The position numbers and the translations under genes were made by a program. Of a DNA stretch of 64,000 nt, positions 17,318 through 25,451 are shown one piece after another. The notes under the pieces were generated by a model. That model had not been told where the DNA came from and searched no databases. It saw nothing but the letters and a program-made list of their open reading frames with translations. The stretch spans positions 62,001 through 126,000 of the forward strand of contig NZ_BMTF01000014.1 of the NCBI RefSeq assembly GCF_014649535.1. The letters are read 5' to 3'. The stretch's first letter is position 1. Every line of letters begins with the position of its first letter. This DNA is from Streptomyces gelaticus. Lineage in GTDB: Bacteria; Actinomycetota; Actinomycetes; Streptomycetales; Streptomycetaceae.

Positions 17318-18376
17318 ATGTCTGACACTGCGTCTGCGGGTTCCGCATTGCGGCCGTATCCCAAGATCTCCGCGAGGGAGCGGCTCGGCCTGTCCGGGGC
17401 CCGGGAGTGGATCGCGGCGGAGAAGGTGCACGGGGCACACTTCGCGGTGGTCTGCGACGACACCGGGGCCCATCCGGCGAAGCGGCGTGAGTTGCTGGGT
17501 GATGAGGCGTTGGACGACTTCTTCGGCGTGAGCCGAATCTGGCCGACGCTGTCGGTGGCTGCTGCACGTTTCGCCTCGGCCACGCGCAGCGCGTGGGGCG
17601 AAGCTGCCGTGGTGACGATCTACGGCGAGCTCGCCGGCGGACGCTACCCGCACCCGGATGTCCCTGGTGTCGCAGGAACCGAGCCGGTGCAGACCGGCGT
17701 GTGGTACGCGCCGAACCTGGACTGGCTGCCGTTCGATGCCTCGGTCGAGAACGACGAAGGCCGGTGGTGGATCTCCGACCGTGCTCTGCGCGAATCGGCG
17801 GCCGCCGCAGGGCTCACCTGCGTTCCCGTTGTCGCGTACGGCGCGCTGAACAGGCTTCAGGAGTTGCCCTGCGCCTTCCCCACCAAGGTGCCGGCCCTTT
17901 TCGGGCTGCCCGAGCTGGTGGACAACCTCGCCGAGGGCTACGTCCTCAAGCCGGCCGGCGAATGGCAGGAGGTGGGTCCTGCGGGCATCGGCATCCGCCC
18001 GGTGGTGAAAGTGAAGCAGAAGGCATTCGCCGAGGACGAGCGCTTCGACGGCGCACGTCCCTATCTGGCGCCGCCGCAGGGTGCGGCGGGCGTTCCCGCC
18101 TGGCTCCTGGTCCAGGCATCGGCTCTGCTCACCCCCGCCCGCGCTGCCGCCGCGGTGAGCAAGCTCGGACCCCATGCCCCCGCGGACGCTGTTGCAGAGG
18201 AGATCACACGGGACGTGACGGAAGAACTCTCCGAAGCCCTGGGAGGAATGGAGGAGTCACTCCTGCATGCTCTGGGACAGGCTCTCCGGCCCGGAGTGCA
18301 CTCGTTGGCCGCGTTCGACGCCGAGGACCGGCGCCCCTCTCGTACCGACCGGAGAGGAAGGAACCGTGGACGGTGA
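17318..18376 (+). CDS. Rnl2-type RNA ligase
   Basis: The 352-residue protein carries the nucleotidyltransferase motifs of T4 Rnl2-like RNA ligases. Motif I is EKVHG, with the AMP-accepting lysine at residue 36 (T4 Rnl2 uses K35). A YGELAGG element (residues 102-108) corresponds to motif III, EGYVLKP to motif IV, and VVKVKQKAF to motif V. The length is close to phage Rnl2 (334). It should seal nicks or ends in RNA duplexes using ATP. The C-terminal third is alpha-helical and acidic, as in Rnl2. It is divergent from the sulfur operon and 80 bases before a thioredoxin-fold gene. The start at 17318 lacks a strong ribosome binding site. Confidence 0.85.
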   Translation: MSDTASAGSALRPYPKISARERLGLSGAREWIAAEKVHGAHFAVVCDDTGAHPAKRRELLGDEALDDFFGVSRIWPTLSVAAARFASATRSAWGEAAVVTIYGELAGGRYPHPDVPGVAGTEPVQTGVWYAPNLDWLPFDASVENDEGRWWISDRALRESAAAAGLTCVPVVAYGALNRLQELPCAFPTKVPALFGLPELVDNLAEGYVLKPAGEWQEVGPAGIGIRPVVKVKQKAFAEDERFDGARPYLAPPQGAAGVPAWLLVQASALLTPARAAAAVSKLGPHAPADAVAEEITRDVTEELSEALGGMEESLLHALGQALRPGVHSLAAFDAEDRRPSRTDRRGRNRGR

Positions 18377-18408
18377 CGGCACCCAACGGCCGATGTCCGG
18401 AACGGGCC

Positions 18409-18428
18409 GGAACGTCTAACGTCGTTCC
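18409..18428. promoter_or_regulatory. inverted repeat upstream of the thioredoxin-fold gene
   Basis: GGAACG and CGTTCC flank an 8-base centre, 28 bases upstream of the ATG at 18457. Size and position fit a small-regulator operator, but no regulator is identified. Confidence 0.35.
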
Positions 18429-18456
18429 AGGAGCTACGAGCTGGGAGGACGACATC

Positions 18457-18786
18457 ATGCGGATCACCGTGCTGACCGTACCGGAGTGCCCCAACGGCCC
18501 GGTCGTGCGGGAGCGGATCGCAGCCGCGCTGGCCGGGCGGCAGGCCGAAGTGCAGCTGGTCGAGGTGTCCGACCAGGCGGAGGCAGAGCGCGTCGGGATG
18601 ACCGGCTCACCCACCGTCCTCCTCGACGGTGTTGATCCGTTCGCGCGGGCCGGGGCGGTGCCGAGCGTGTCATGCCGCATCTATCGGGAGGCCGACGGCA
18701 GGGCGGACGGTGCGCCGAGCGTGGAGGCACTGAGCAAGGCCCTTGCTGCGGCGGGCCCGGCCGCACCGGCGGACGCGGACTGCTGA
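18457..18786 (+). CDS. thioredoxin-fold protein with a single-cysteine active site
   Basis: The 109-residue protein has a thioredoxin-like beginning (ITVLTVPECPNGPVV) and the GSPTVLLDG cis-proline strand, the layout of a small actinobacterial family often annotated as thioredoxin or alkylmercury-lyase-like. The usual CxxC is CPNG here, so only one catalytic cysteine is present at that site. Another lies in SVSCRIY, and one ends the protein. GGGAGGAC precedes the start. It could act in thiol exchange; the nearby sulfur genes make that attractive but unproven. Confidence 0.8.
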   Translation: MRITVLTVPECPNGPVVRERIAAALAGRQAEVQLVEVSDQAEAERVGMTGSPTVLLDGVDPFARAGAVPSVSCRIYREADGRADGAPSVEALSKALAAAGPAAPADADC

Positions 18787-19113
18787 GGTCCGGAGCCTCC
18801 GCCCTGGTGGGCCAGGGCGGGCAAGGCCGTGTCGCCCCGGTGGAGGGCGGGCTGCGGGCGGTGCAGCAGGCAGTACAGCCTCACCTCGCCGCCAACGGCC
18901 GGTCCCGTTCCGAATCGGCCGGCACCGCCACTTCACCCGCGGCACCCATCCCACAACCGTGACCGCGACGGCGATGCAGTGGTTGTCCGGGTGGGACAGG
19001 GATTCGCGTCGCCCTTCGCCGCCGAGGTACTCGGTGAGCGGCGGCGAGCCGCAGCCGGCCGGGCCCGGACCCGAGGGTCATCGGTTGTCCGGCCGGGGCG
19101 GGGCGTGGACCGC
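18787..19113. other. 327-base convergent intergenic region
   Basis: No gene, hairpin or repeat stands out between the thioredoxin-fold gene (plus) and the hypothetical gene (minus). Confidence 0.4.
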
Positions 19114-19770
19114 CTACGGGTAGCCGATGCCCCTGATCTCGGCCGCCAACTGTTCCAGTGTCACATCGGGGTTGAGCGCCGTGACGACCTCTGGGGTCAG
19201 CGGACGCATCGCGTAGATGTGGCGTACGCAGTCGGTGTCCACCGGGGTGTCGAAGTAACTCCGGGCCCAGTCGGCAAACGTCTCGGGCGTACCGTCCACG
19301 AGGAACGAGAACAAGTACGACGCACCATCGGGGTCACCGCCTTCGCCGTCGTAATCGATCTCTCCCGTTCGCCACCGGTCGTCGCCGCTCTCGCGCCACA
19401 GGCAGGCCGTCACATGCGGAATCCCGCCCGCGGCGAAGCACGGCTCGTCGACGCAGGACCGGAACACCTCCGGCACCGAGTCCACGACTCCAGGCCAGAC
19501 GCTCCCGTCGCCCGCGTACGGGCTCATGGGCGACTCGTGATCGAACCCGCGGATGTACACGCCCTCGGGCGAGAAGATCACCGAGTACTCGTCGCCTGCT
19601 CCGCTGTTCATCCAGCCCAGTTCGCGTCCTGGGGACCAGTGGGCATCGAATCCGTGTCTGCGGTACGGACTACCGGGCGCGAGGATCGCCTCCACCATTG
19701 CCATGGAGCGGCACAGATCACGCAGGGTCGGAATGTCGGGAAGTCGCCGTGCGATGTCATGAACGGTCAT
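19114..19770 (-). CDS. hypothetical protein of a Streptomyces-type family
   Basis: The 218-residue soluble protein is acidic. It contains the segments SGAGDEYSVIFSPEGVYIRG, HESPMSPYA, VVDSVPEVF and a C-terminal RPLTPEVVTALNPD. I know this pattern only from uncharacterised actinobacterial proteins. Composition and size resemble immunity or SMI1-like proteins, but no assignment is justified. The start at 19770 is the only ATG with coherent coding downstream. No operon partner is evident. Confidence 0.75.
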   Translation of the reverse strand: MTVHDIARRLPDIPTLRDLCRSMAMVEAILAPGSPYRRHGFDAHWSPGRELGWMNSGAGDEYSVIFSPEGVYIRGFDHESPMSPYAGDGSVWPGVVDSVPEVFRSCVDEPCFAAGGIPHVTACLWRESGDDRWRTGEIDYDGEGGDPDGASYLFSFLVDGTPETFADWARSYFDTPVDTDCVRHIYAMRPLTPEVVTALNPDVTLEQLAAEIRGIGYP

Positions 19771-19887
19771 GCCCTCACTTCAGCAGACGCCTCTGACAAG
19801 CGAACACCGCCGCCATGACGGAAAGACGCACCCGGACCGCCTCGCCACAACATCAACTCTGATACGCGCGGCTGCCGTTACGCATCC

Positions 19888-20550
19888 CTATGCGGTCCCG
19901 GAAGGCGCGTTGCCGACCCCTTCCGCTCGGAGGACCAGGCAGCTCCATCGGACGTCGTCACGACCATGAAGATCGGGACGCTCGCCGCAATGGACGATGC
20001 GCAATCCGTGCACGCTCCCCAACTCGGCTGTCTCAGCCGCAGACACGTCGAACATGTGGCGGCCCTCGGGCACAGGGCCGTGACGGAGATTCACGAAGAA
20101 ACGTCCGCCGGAAACCAGCAACGCGGTGATCCTGGCCATCGCCCGTCGACGTTCCTCGGCGTCCAGATGCATCCACACCGCGGTGACGAAGACCGCGTCG
20201 AACCGGTCCAGGAGCCCGCTCAGTGTCAGGTCCGGGAGGGCGTCATCGACCCATTCGATGCCACTGCCCGGGTGAAGTCGCTGGGCGTGATGCCGGAGTT
20301 CCGGCGTCGGCTCGACAGCCACGACCCTGTGTCCGCGAGCCGCCAACGCGGCGGCATCGCGCCCGGTTCCCGCGCCCACGTCCAGAATCCGGCCCGGGTT
20401 CACAGGGACGAACCGCAGCACGTCGCGGTGGACTTCGTCGAAGGTGACTTCCTCGTACTGAACCGCGAGCGCATCCGCCGCCTCGGCATACCCGGCGGTT
20501 CCGCGTCGCGGATACCGACCGGCCGCGGCTGGAGCTGGATGATCACTCAT
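19888..20550 (-). CDS. class I SAM-dependent methyltransferase
   Basis: The 220-residue protein has motif I ILDVGAGTGRDAAALAARGHRVVAVEPT (residues 55-82) with the acidic ribose-binding residue in VEPT. An ALPDL segment and the FDAVFVTAVWMHL motif follow. It is a short Rossmann-fold methyltransferase of the type acting on small molecules; the substrate is not predictable. The ribosome binding site is weak, and a start at 20598 cannot be excluded. It is single-gene in context. Confidence 0.88.
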   Translation of the reverse strand: MSDHPAPAAAGRYPRRGTAGYAEAADALAVQYEEVTFDEVHRDVLRFVPVNPGRILDVGAGTGRDAAALAARGHRVVAVEPTPELRHHAQRLHPGSGIEWVDDALPDLTLSGLLDRFDAVFVTAVWMHLDAEERRRAMARITALLVSGGRFFVNLRHGPVPEGRHMFDVSAAETAELGSVHGLRIVHCGERPDLHGRDDVRWSCLVLRAEGVGNAPSGTA

Positions 20551-20962
20551 GGCCGAAGGGTACCGGCACCGCCTCCTCACCGTGGTGAAGTCGAGCACGC
20601 ACTCCGAGCCGGGCGAATGCCGGTGAGCCGGGCGGAGTTGGTGAGGCGCGCCCGACGACCGGAGTCACGCCGACCGGCGAGGGCCATGAGGACCGTGAGA
20701 TCGATGACGGTCCCGTCACAACCCTCAGGGATGCAGGTCGGCGCGGATACGGGCCTGGCCTGCGATGCCGGCTGCGCCCTCGGCTTCTGCCTCGGCCTCG
20801 CCTCGGCAGCCTTCGGACGCGCAGTGGACGGTACCTCCCGACGGACCTTCTCGAGGCCCGCTCCCTGCGGAGCGATCATCCGCGATTCCTCGGACGACCA
20901 CCCCAGCAGCAGCTACCGTATGAACTCGCCACATTACCCAAAGTCACTCCGGAAGGAATCCT
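20551..20962. other. 412-base divergent intergenic region
   Basis: The region separates the methyltransferase gene from the gene at 20963. A minus-strand open frame of 100 codons (20577-20879) has no recognisable domain or ribosome binding site. An AT-richer patch near 20920-20945 (ending in GGAAGGA) is the likely promoter and ribosome-binding region of the plus-strand gene. Confidence 0.3.
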
Positions 20963-21499
20963 GTGTCATCACCCTGCGACCCCGCATACGCTCCTGCCGG
21001 CGATGTGGGTGTAGCGCTCATGGCGATCGACTCCCGGCTCAAGGCCATCTACGACGGCCGGACCGGTACAGACTCCGAACAGCAGCAGCTGATGGACCAG
21101 TTCACCGCGTCACTGGGACCCGAGGAAGCCAATGACGTACTGGACGGCGCGTGCACACTCATCTACATGTTCATGCAGTGGCTCCGGATGGCCTACGAAG
21201 AACACGACAAGGACGTCATCGAATACGTGGTGCCCGGCTTCGTGACCTCGCTGCGCATGATGCCCAGGAGCATCCGTCCGGAAGTCATCCCCACCATGAC
21301 CGGCCTGGTGGTCGCGGCCGGCACCGGCCTGAGCCCCAGCCTGTGGCGCAAGCAGTACGGAGACTGGACCGGGGACGAGATGAATTCGCTGGAAGCCACT
21401 GCCTTGCTGCTCGCGGAGCACATCAATCGGCTCACTGACGACCGCGACTTCGCCGCCCGCATGATCACCGAAGCTCTTTCCGCAACGACCCAGGACTGA
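20963..21499 (+). CDS. hypothetical helical protein
   Basis: This 178-residue protein starts at GTG 20963 with GGAAGGA 5 bases upstream. It is predicted mostly alpha-helical, acidic and methionine-rich (MFMQWLRMAYEEHDKD, SLRMMPRSIRPEVIPTM), with no signal peptide. I do not recognise the family. It is flanked by gaps on both sides, so it is probably monocistronic. Confidence 0.72.
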   Translation: MSSPCDPAYAPAGDVGVALMAIDSRLKAIYDGRTGTDSEQQQLMDQFTASLGPEEANDVLDGACTLIYMFMQWLRMAYEEHDKDVIEYVVPGFVTSLRMMPRSIRPEVIPTMTGLVVAAGTGLSPSLWRKQYGDWTGDEMNSLEATALLLAEHINRLTDDRDFAARMITEALSATTQD

Positions 21500-21851
21500 C
21501 GCGTCCGTCCACGTCTGCGCTCCATGCTCACCGATCCGTCAGCAGCCGATCACGTCCGCGCCGCCCTCGTCCGACAGATCGACAGATCGGCGCCGCCATG
21601 CCCACGGCCGAGGACGCCGAGCTGCACGCGGCGCTGATCGTCACCACCTTGCTGCGCGTCCCCCTCGGCCCGACCGGCCTTCGTGACGCCACGGGCGGCC
21701 GAGGGCGGACTTCGGGCTACGTGCGGGGGGCCCTGCTGAGGCCCCTTGTGAACCGGAGCAGTCAATTGATGGAATGTCCACCGGCGTACGCAGCGGGTGC
21801 TCGGGGACGCCGCGACAGACACAGAACGGGAATGGCGGGGCCGGGACGAGC
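21500..21851. other. region with uncertain coding content
   Basis: A plus-strand frame from 21598 encodes MPTAEDAELHAALIVTTLLRVPLG and then becomes Arg/Gly-rich. The first 25 residues look protein-like, so this may be the tail of a decayed gene, but I cannot name it. Nothing else is seen. Confidence 0.25.
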
Positions 21852-22592
21852 GTGCACGAGAACCAGGGGGCGGCCTTGAATGCCCGGGCACTGCCGTCGC
21901 GAGCCCTGGCCCGTGAGGCCGATCGGGCGCGGCGGCTCCTGACCAGTGGAGAGTGGCGCCCAGTCACGGCGGACTCCGAGGCAGCAACGGCCGTCCTGGC
22001 CCGCCTCGCGGCCCCGCTTCCGGCCAGGCGTGCAACGGCTGCACGGATACTGGCCACGGACCGGGACCGGCGCCTCCAACGCATCCTGCGCACCGCCCTC
22101 CACCACCTCGACGCAGGCGTCGTCAGCCCGCCCGCAGTGGCCCTTCTGGCAGCCGTCGCACGCGCCTTCCTGCCCTGGCACGCCGCCCCGAACCCGCCGC
22201 GCGCAGCGGCGGCACCGAGATACGGGACCCCGGCAGGGACAGCGAACGGCCTGGTCGTGCCGCCGACAGAGGCCGGCGAGGCCCTGCTCCCCGAGCTGAT
22301 CACGCTGTTCACCATGCTGGCCTCGGCAAGCAGGGCCGGTACCACCCCGCTCGCTCCCCCGGTCGAGCCCTGGCAGGTCCGGTACGCGGGCCGCTTCCGT
22401 CGTTACGGCAGGCCCGCTTTCGGGGTGTGGACGGCCGAGACCGTGAGCTGCCCGGCGTGCGGCGGTGAGGACGGCCCGTGGACGGTGACCTGTGATGGGC
22501 GCCTGATCTCGCTGGGCTGTCCGTGCGGGGTGGTGACCCACGATCACGGCCTCGCCTTCTCCGAGGTCTGGCTTCTCCTGCCGGACGCGTGA
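21852..22592 (+). CDS. hypothetical protein with C-terminal zinc-ribbon-like cysteines
   Basis: The 246-residue protein (start GTG 21852 preferred; ATG 21774 and TTG 21876 are alternatives) is Ala/Arg-rich and helical in its first two thirds. The C-terminus carries CPAC, then TC and GCPCG, five cysteines in about 30 residues that could bind zinc or simply fold as a ribbon. No family is recognised. It is followed by a convergent 48-codon gene only 8 bases away. Confidence 0.6.
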   Translation: MHENQGAALNARALPSRALAREADRARRLLTSGEWRPVTADSEAATAVLARLAAPLPARRATAARILATDRDRRLQRILRTALHHLDAGVVSPPAVALLAAVARAFLPWHAAPNPPRAAAAPRYGTPAGTANGLVVPPTEAGEALLPELITLFTMLASASRAGTTPLAPPVEPWQVRYAGRFRRYGRPAFGVWTAETVSCPACGGEDGPWTVTCDGRLISLGCPCGVVTHDHGLAFSEVWLLLPDA

Positions 22593-22600
22593 CCCCGGGG

Positions 22601-22747
22601 CTACTTGTCCGTGGATGAGCGCCCGCTCCGCTTGTTCCAAGGGATGTGGGTGGCGAGCAGGTCACCCACCGCGCCGACCACGTTGACCGCGAGCCAGCCC
22701 ACGCCCTTCAGGACTCGCACGACCGCGGAACCCGCGACCTCCTCCAT
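22601..22747 (-). CDS. 48-residue small protein
   Basis: The frame MEEVAGSAVVRVLKGVGWLA...RSSTDK has good GC3 bias and GAGGGGACAGGA upstream of the ATG. Residues 7-33 form a glycine- and valine-rich amphipathic or weakly hydrophobic helix; the C-terminus is basic and ends in TDK. It may attach to the membrane surface. Its stop is 8 bases from the stop of the preceding plus-strand gene, a compact convergent arrangement that also supports it being real. Function is unknown. Confidence 0.6.
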   Translation of the reverse strand: MEEVAGSAVVRVLKGVGWLAVNVVGAVGDLLATHIPWNKRSGRSSTDK

Positions 22748-22971
22748 GTTCCTGTCCCCTCATGCCTGCCCCCGTGGCTCGCTTCGATCTTGGAGACGCG
22801 TGCTGTCACCCCTCGGTTGCCCGGAGGAACACGCTTCCGTGTCGCCTTGCAGTGATCGCGGACCATGCAGGCCCGAGATCTTGCCCGCCCTGCGCAGGGT
22901 GTGTCAGGTGGCCATGCCGTCGGGCCGGCCTCGATCATTCGATCCGGGCCGGCCCGACGACATGGATGTGA

Positions 22972-23457
22972 TCAGCCTGCGACGGTGGCGAGATCGCCGG
23001 GCTCGTAGGCGCCGCCCCGGTTGTTGAGGATCACGCCGAGCCGGTTGGTCGCGTTGATCACGGCGATCAGGGAGACCAGCGCGATGGTCCGGTCGTCGTC
23101 ATAGTGCTGGCGCACCTGGGCCCAGGTCTCGTCGGAGACGCCCTCGTGGCCGTCGATGATGCGGGTGCCCTCCTCGGTGAGAGCGAGCGCGGCCCGCTCG
23201 GCCTCGGTGAAAACGGTGGAGTGGCGCCAGGCGGCGACCAGGTTCAGCCGGGCCGAGGTCTCGCCGGAGGCGGCGGCGTCCTTGGTGTGGATGTCGACGC
23301 AGAAACCGCAGCCATTGATCTGGCTGGCGCGCAGCTGCACCAGCTCCTGGGTCGATTTGGGCAGAGGCGACTCCTGGATCACTTGGCTGACGGCAAAGAT
23401 CCGCTTGCCGATCCTGGCGCCGATCTCGTGGGCGAACAGGTTCATACGGGGTTCCAT
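22972..23457 (-). CDS. AhpD-like carboxymuconolactone decarboxylase family protein
   Basis: This 161-residue protein has the AhpD-type active-site segment GCGFCVDIHTKDA (CxxC plus His, residues 50-62), a peroxidase or thiol-reductase-like site. The start at 23457 was preferred over a longer frame because GAGGAC precedes it and the family starts there. It is transcribed away from an ECF41-type sigma factor, and carboxymuconolactone decarboxylases are the known conserved partners and targets of ECF41 sigmas. A matching ECF41 promoter lies upstream. Confidence 0.9.
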   Translation of the reverse strand: MEPRMNLFAHEIGARIGKRIFAVSQVIQESPLPKSTQELVQLRASQINGCGFCVDIHTKDAAASGETSARLNLVAAWRHSTVFTEAERAALALTEEGTRIIDGHEGVSDETWAQVRQHYDDDRTIALVSLIAVINATNRLGVILNNRGGAYEPGDLATVAG

Positions 23458-23524
23458 CACAACGTCCTCGCTCGTGGAATCGTGTGCCGCGCGGATCGTC
23501 CGCGCAGCATCCTGACGCACACAA

Positions 23525-23551
23525 GGCGCCGGTCGCCGCGGCCCTGTGACA
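23525..23551 (-). promoter_or_regulatory. ECF41-type promoter for the AhpD-like gene
   Basis: On the minus strand TGTCACA is followed by 16 bases and CGCC, one base from the ECF41 consensus TGTCACA-N14-16-CGTC. It lies 68 bases upstream of the AhpD-like start. Confidence 0.65.
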
Positions 23552-23585
23552 GCACGGCGATGTGACGAAAGCCACCGCCGCGCTC

Positions 23586-23612
23586 CGTCACAGGAGAGCG
23601 ATGGGCGGCGTC
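23586..23612 (+). promoter_or_regulatory. ECF41-type promoter for the sigma factor gene itself
   Basis: CGTCACA, 16 bases, then CGTC: one base from the ECF41 consensus in the -35 and exact in the -10. It lies 44 bases upstream of the sigma factor ATG, implying autoregulation. Confidence 0.65.
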
Positions 23613-23656
23613 TTGTGCGCGACACGGACAAGAGGCGCGACAGTCAGGAGCCGACG

Positions 23657-24580
23657 ATGGACGAGCGCACCGAGCGGGCGACCGGCACGACCGGGCCCAG
23701 CACTCACGCCGGGCGGACGGATTCCCCCACCGAGGCGTTCATCGCCCACCGCAACCTGCTCTTCACCGTTGCCTACGAGATGCTCGGCTCCGCCACCGAC
23801 GCCGAGGACGTCCTTCAGGAGACCTGGCTGCGCTGGGCGGACATCGACCACGACACGGTGCGGGACCCTCGCGCCTTCCTGGTCCGCATCACCACCCGCC
23901 AGGCCTTGACCCGGCTGCGTACGCTGCGCCGGCGCAAGGAGTCCTACGTCGGCCCGTGGCTGCCCGAACCCCTGCTGACCGCGCCCGATGTCGCCGAGGA
24001 CATCGAGTTGGCCGACAACGTCTCCATGGCGATGCTGCTCGTGCTGGAGACGCTCGCGCCGACCGAGCGGGCCGTGTTCGTGCTGCGCGAGGTGTTCGAG
24101 CTCGGGTACGACGAGATCGCGCAGGCGGTCGACAAGTCCCCGGCCGCCGTCCGGCAGATCGCCCACCGCGCGCGGGCCCACGTCACGGCGCGCCGACCGC
24201 GTGAGGCGGTCTCCCCGGCCGAGACGCGCAGTGTGATCGCCGCTTTTCAACAGGCTGTCGAAACCGGCGACTTGCAGCGCCTGCTCGACATGATCGCTCC
24301 GGATGTCGTGCTGCTGACCGACGGCGGTGGAGTCGTACGGGCCGCACTGGAGCCCGTCGTGGGCGCCGAGACAGTGGTCGACGTGCTGAGCAGGCTCATG
24401 TCCGCAACCTTGCAGCCGACCAGGGTCAACGGCCGCCCTGCACTGATCCTGCGCAAGGAAGGCCGGATCGACACCGTCCTGGCGGTGCGCGTCGAAGACG
24501 GCCTCATCGCCGGCCTCTACGCAGTCCGCAATCCCGAGAAGCTGTCACGCCTCGACCGGGAGACTGCGATCGGCCGCTGA
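23657..24580 (+). CDS. ECF41/SigJ-type RNA polymerase sigma factor
   Basis: The 307-residue protein has sigma-70 region 2 (residues 29-95, DAEDVLQETWLRW) and region 4 (residues 130-185, ERAVFVLREVFELGYDEIA). A C-terminal SnoaL-like domain is typical of ECF41 factors. The ECF41 hallmark motifs are visible: WLPEPLL in the linker, DGGG and NPEKL in the C-terminal extension, which tunes activity in place of a separate anti-sigma factor. CAGGAG precedes the ATG. It is divergent from the AhpD-like gene, with consensus promoters toward both. Confidence 0.93.
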   Translation: MDERTERATGTTGPSTHAGRTDSPTEAFIAHRNLLFTVAYEMLGSATDAEDVLQETWLRWADIDHDTVRDPRAFLVRITTRQALTRLRTLRRRKESYVGPWLPEPLLTAPDVAEDIELADNVSMAMLLVLETLAPTERAVFVLREVFELGYDEIAQAVDKSPAAVRQIAHRARAHVTARRPREAVSPAETRSVIAAFQQAVETGDLQRLLDMIAPDVVLLTDGGGVVRAALEPVVGAETVVDVLSRLMSATLQPTRVNGRPALILRKEGRIDTVLAVRVEDGLIAGLYAVRNPEKLSRLDRETAIGR

Positions 24581-24632
24581 ACCGGAAGGGAAGGCGCGCC
24601 CACGCGTCGGTCACCGTGTTGTCGTACCGGCC

Positions 24633-24740
24633 CTACTCCCCGTCGGTCGTCGGACCGTAGCAGTGGGCGAGATCCGTCCAGGGGATCCGGCCCTGGTCGA
24701 CGAGGGACCACGTGGCCGGTCGCACATGCGAGCCGGACAT
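24633..24740 (-). pseudogene. N-terminal fragment, possibly of a HEAT-repeat protein
   Basis: The minus strand encodes MSGSHVRPATWSLVDQG, then IPWTDLAHCYGPTTDGE and a stop. The WTDLAHCYGP pattern resembles the opening of Streptomyces HEAT-repeat proteins, where PxDVP and several hundred residues would follow. It stops after 35 residues, so it is likely a broken remnant. The similarity is from memory and weak. Confidence 0.35.
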
Positions 24741-24892
24741 CGTCTGTCGCCGCCGAGGATCTGGATGACGCGCTGGGCCCGCCGCCATCGCTGGAACTCC
24801 GGCCCGCAGTACGGACGGAGATCGAGCCATCGTCGCCTTCGGCAATTCAAGGGCGCCCGAATGCGGGTGAGTTGTATGATCAGCAGCGGGAT

Positions 24893-24966
<74 letters not shown>

Positions 24967-25451
24967 TCCCGTCCCAGCAGGTCACCCGTTGATGTCCAGG
25001 TGGCTGTCGGTTGAATTCCTGCACGCGTGGTGCCGCAGCGCGGTCGCCGGGCAGTTGACCGGGCTCGGTGTGAGCGTACTCAACGGCCCCGGCACGAAAG
25101 CGACGGCGGTGACCCGCGATGCGGTGCGGCTCAGCGACGGGCTTCGGTCGCCGAGCAAATTGACCATCCGGCACGCCGGATCCGGCGTGCCGGACCTGGC
25201 CGCACGCAGCGCACCGAGCACCGGCGCCCTGGGCCGCTTGCTCATGGACGAGACGTTGACCAGTACGCATCGTCGCTGCCGGGGACTCGGCGGCACCGTC
25301 GGCGGCCTGCCGCCGCGGATGAGCTGTCGGCCCGCGGTGCCGCTGGGCGCACGGGCCGTCGACGGCGGAGCAGCCACTTGGCCGGCCCCGCGCCGGAAGC
25401 GAGTCGGCCGCTGATTACGTTCCCGGGCCGGGCAGCGGCTACCGTGCTGTT
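24967..25451. other. 485 bases downstream of the tRNA-like sequence
   Basis: Frames on both strands are open for 60-140 codons, but none has a ribosome binding site, a recognisable domain or consistent composition. The region after a tRNA-like element could hold attachment-site debris, but no repeat of the 3' end of the tRNA was found in the window. TACCGT just before 25452 is a possible -10 for the next gene. Confidence 0.3.

Noticed and set aside
25249..25377. Minus-strand stretch resembling an SDR motif (NVSSMSKR)
   Set aside because: The match is eight residues in an otherwise unrelated frame, without cofactor or YxxxK motifs.
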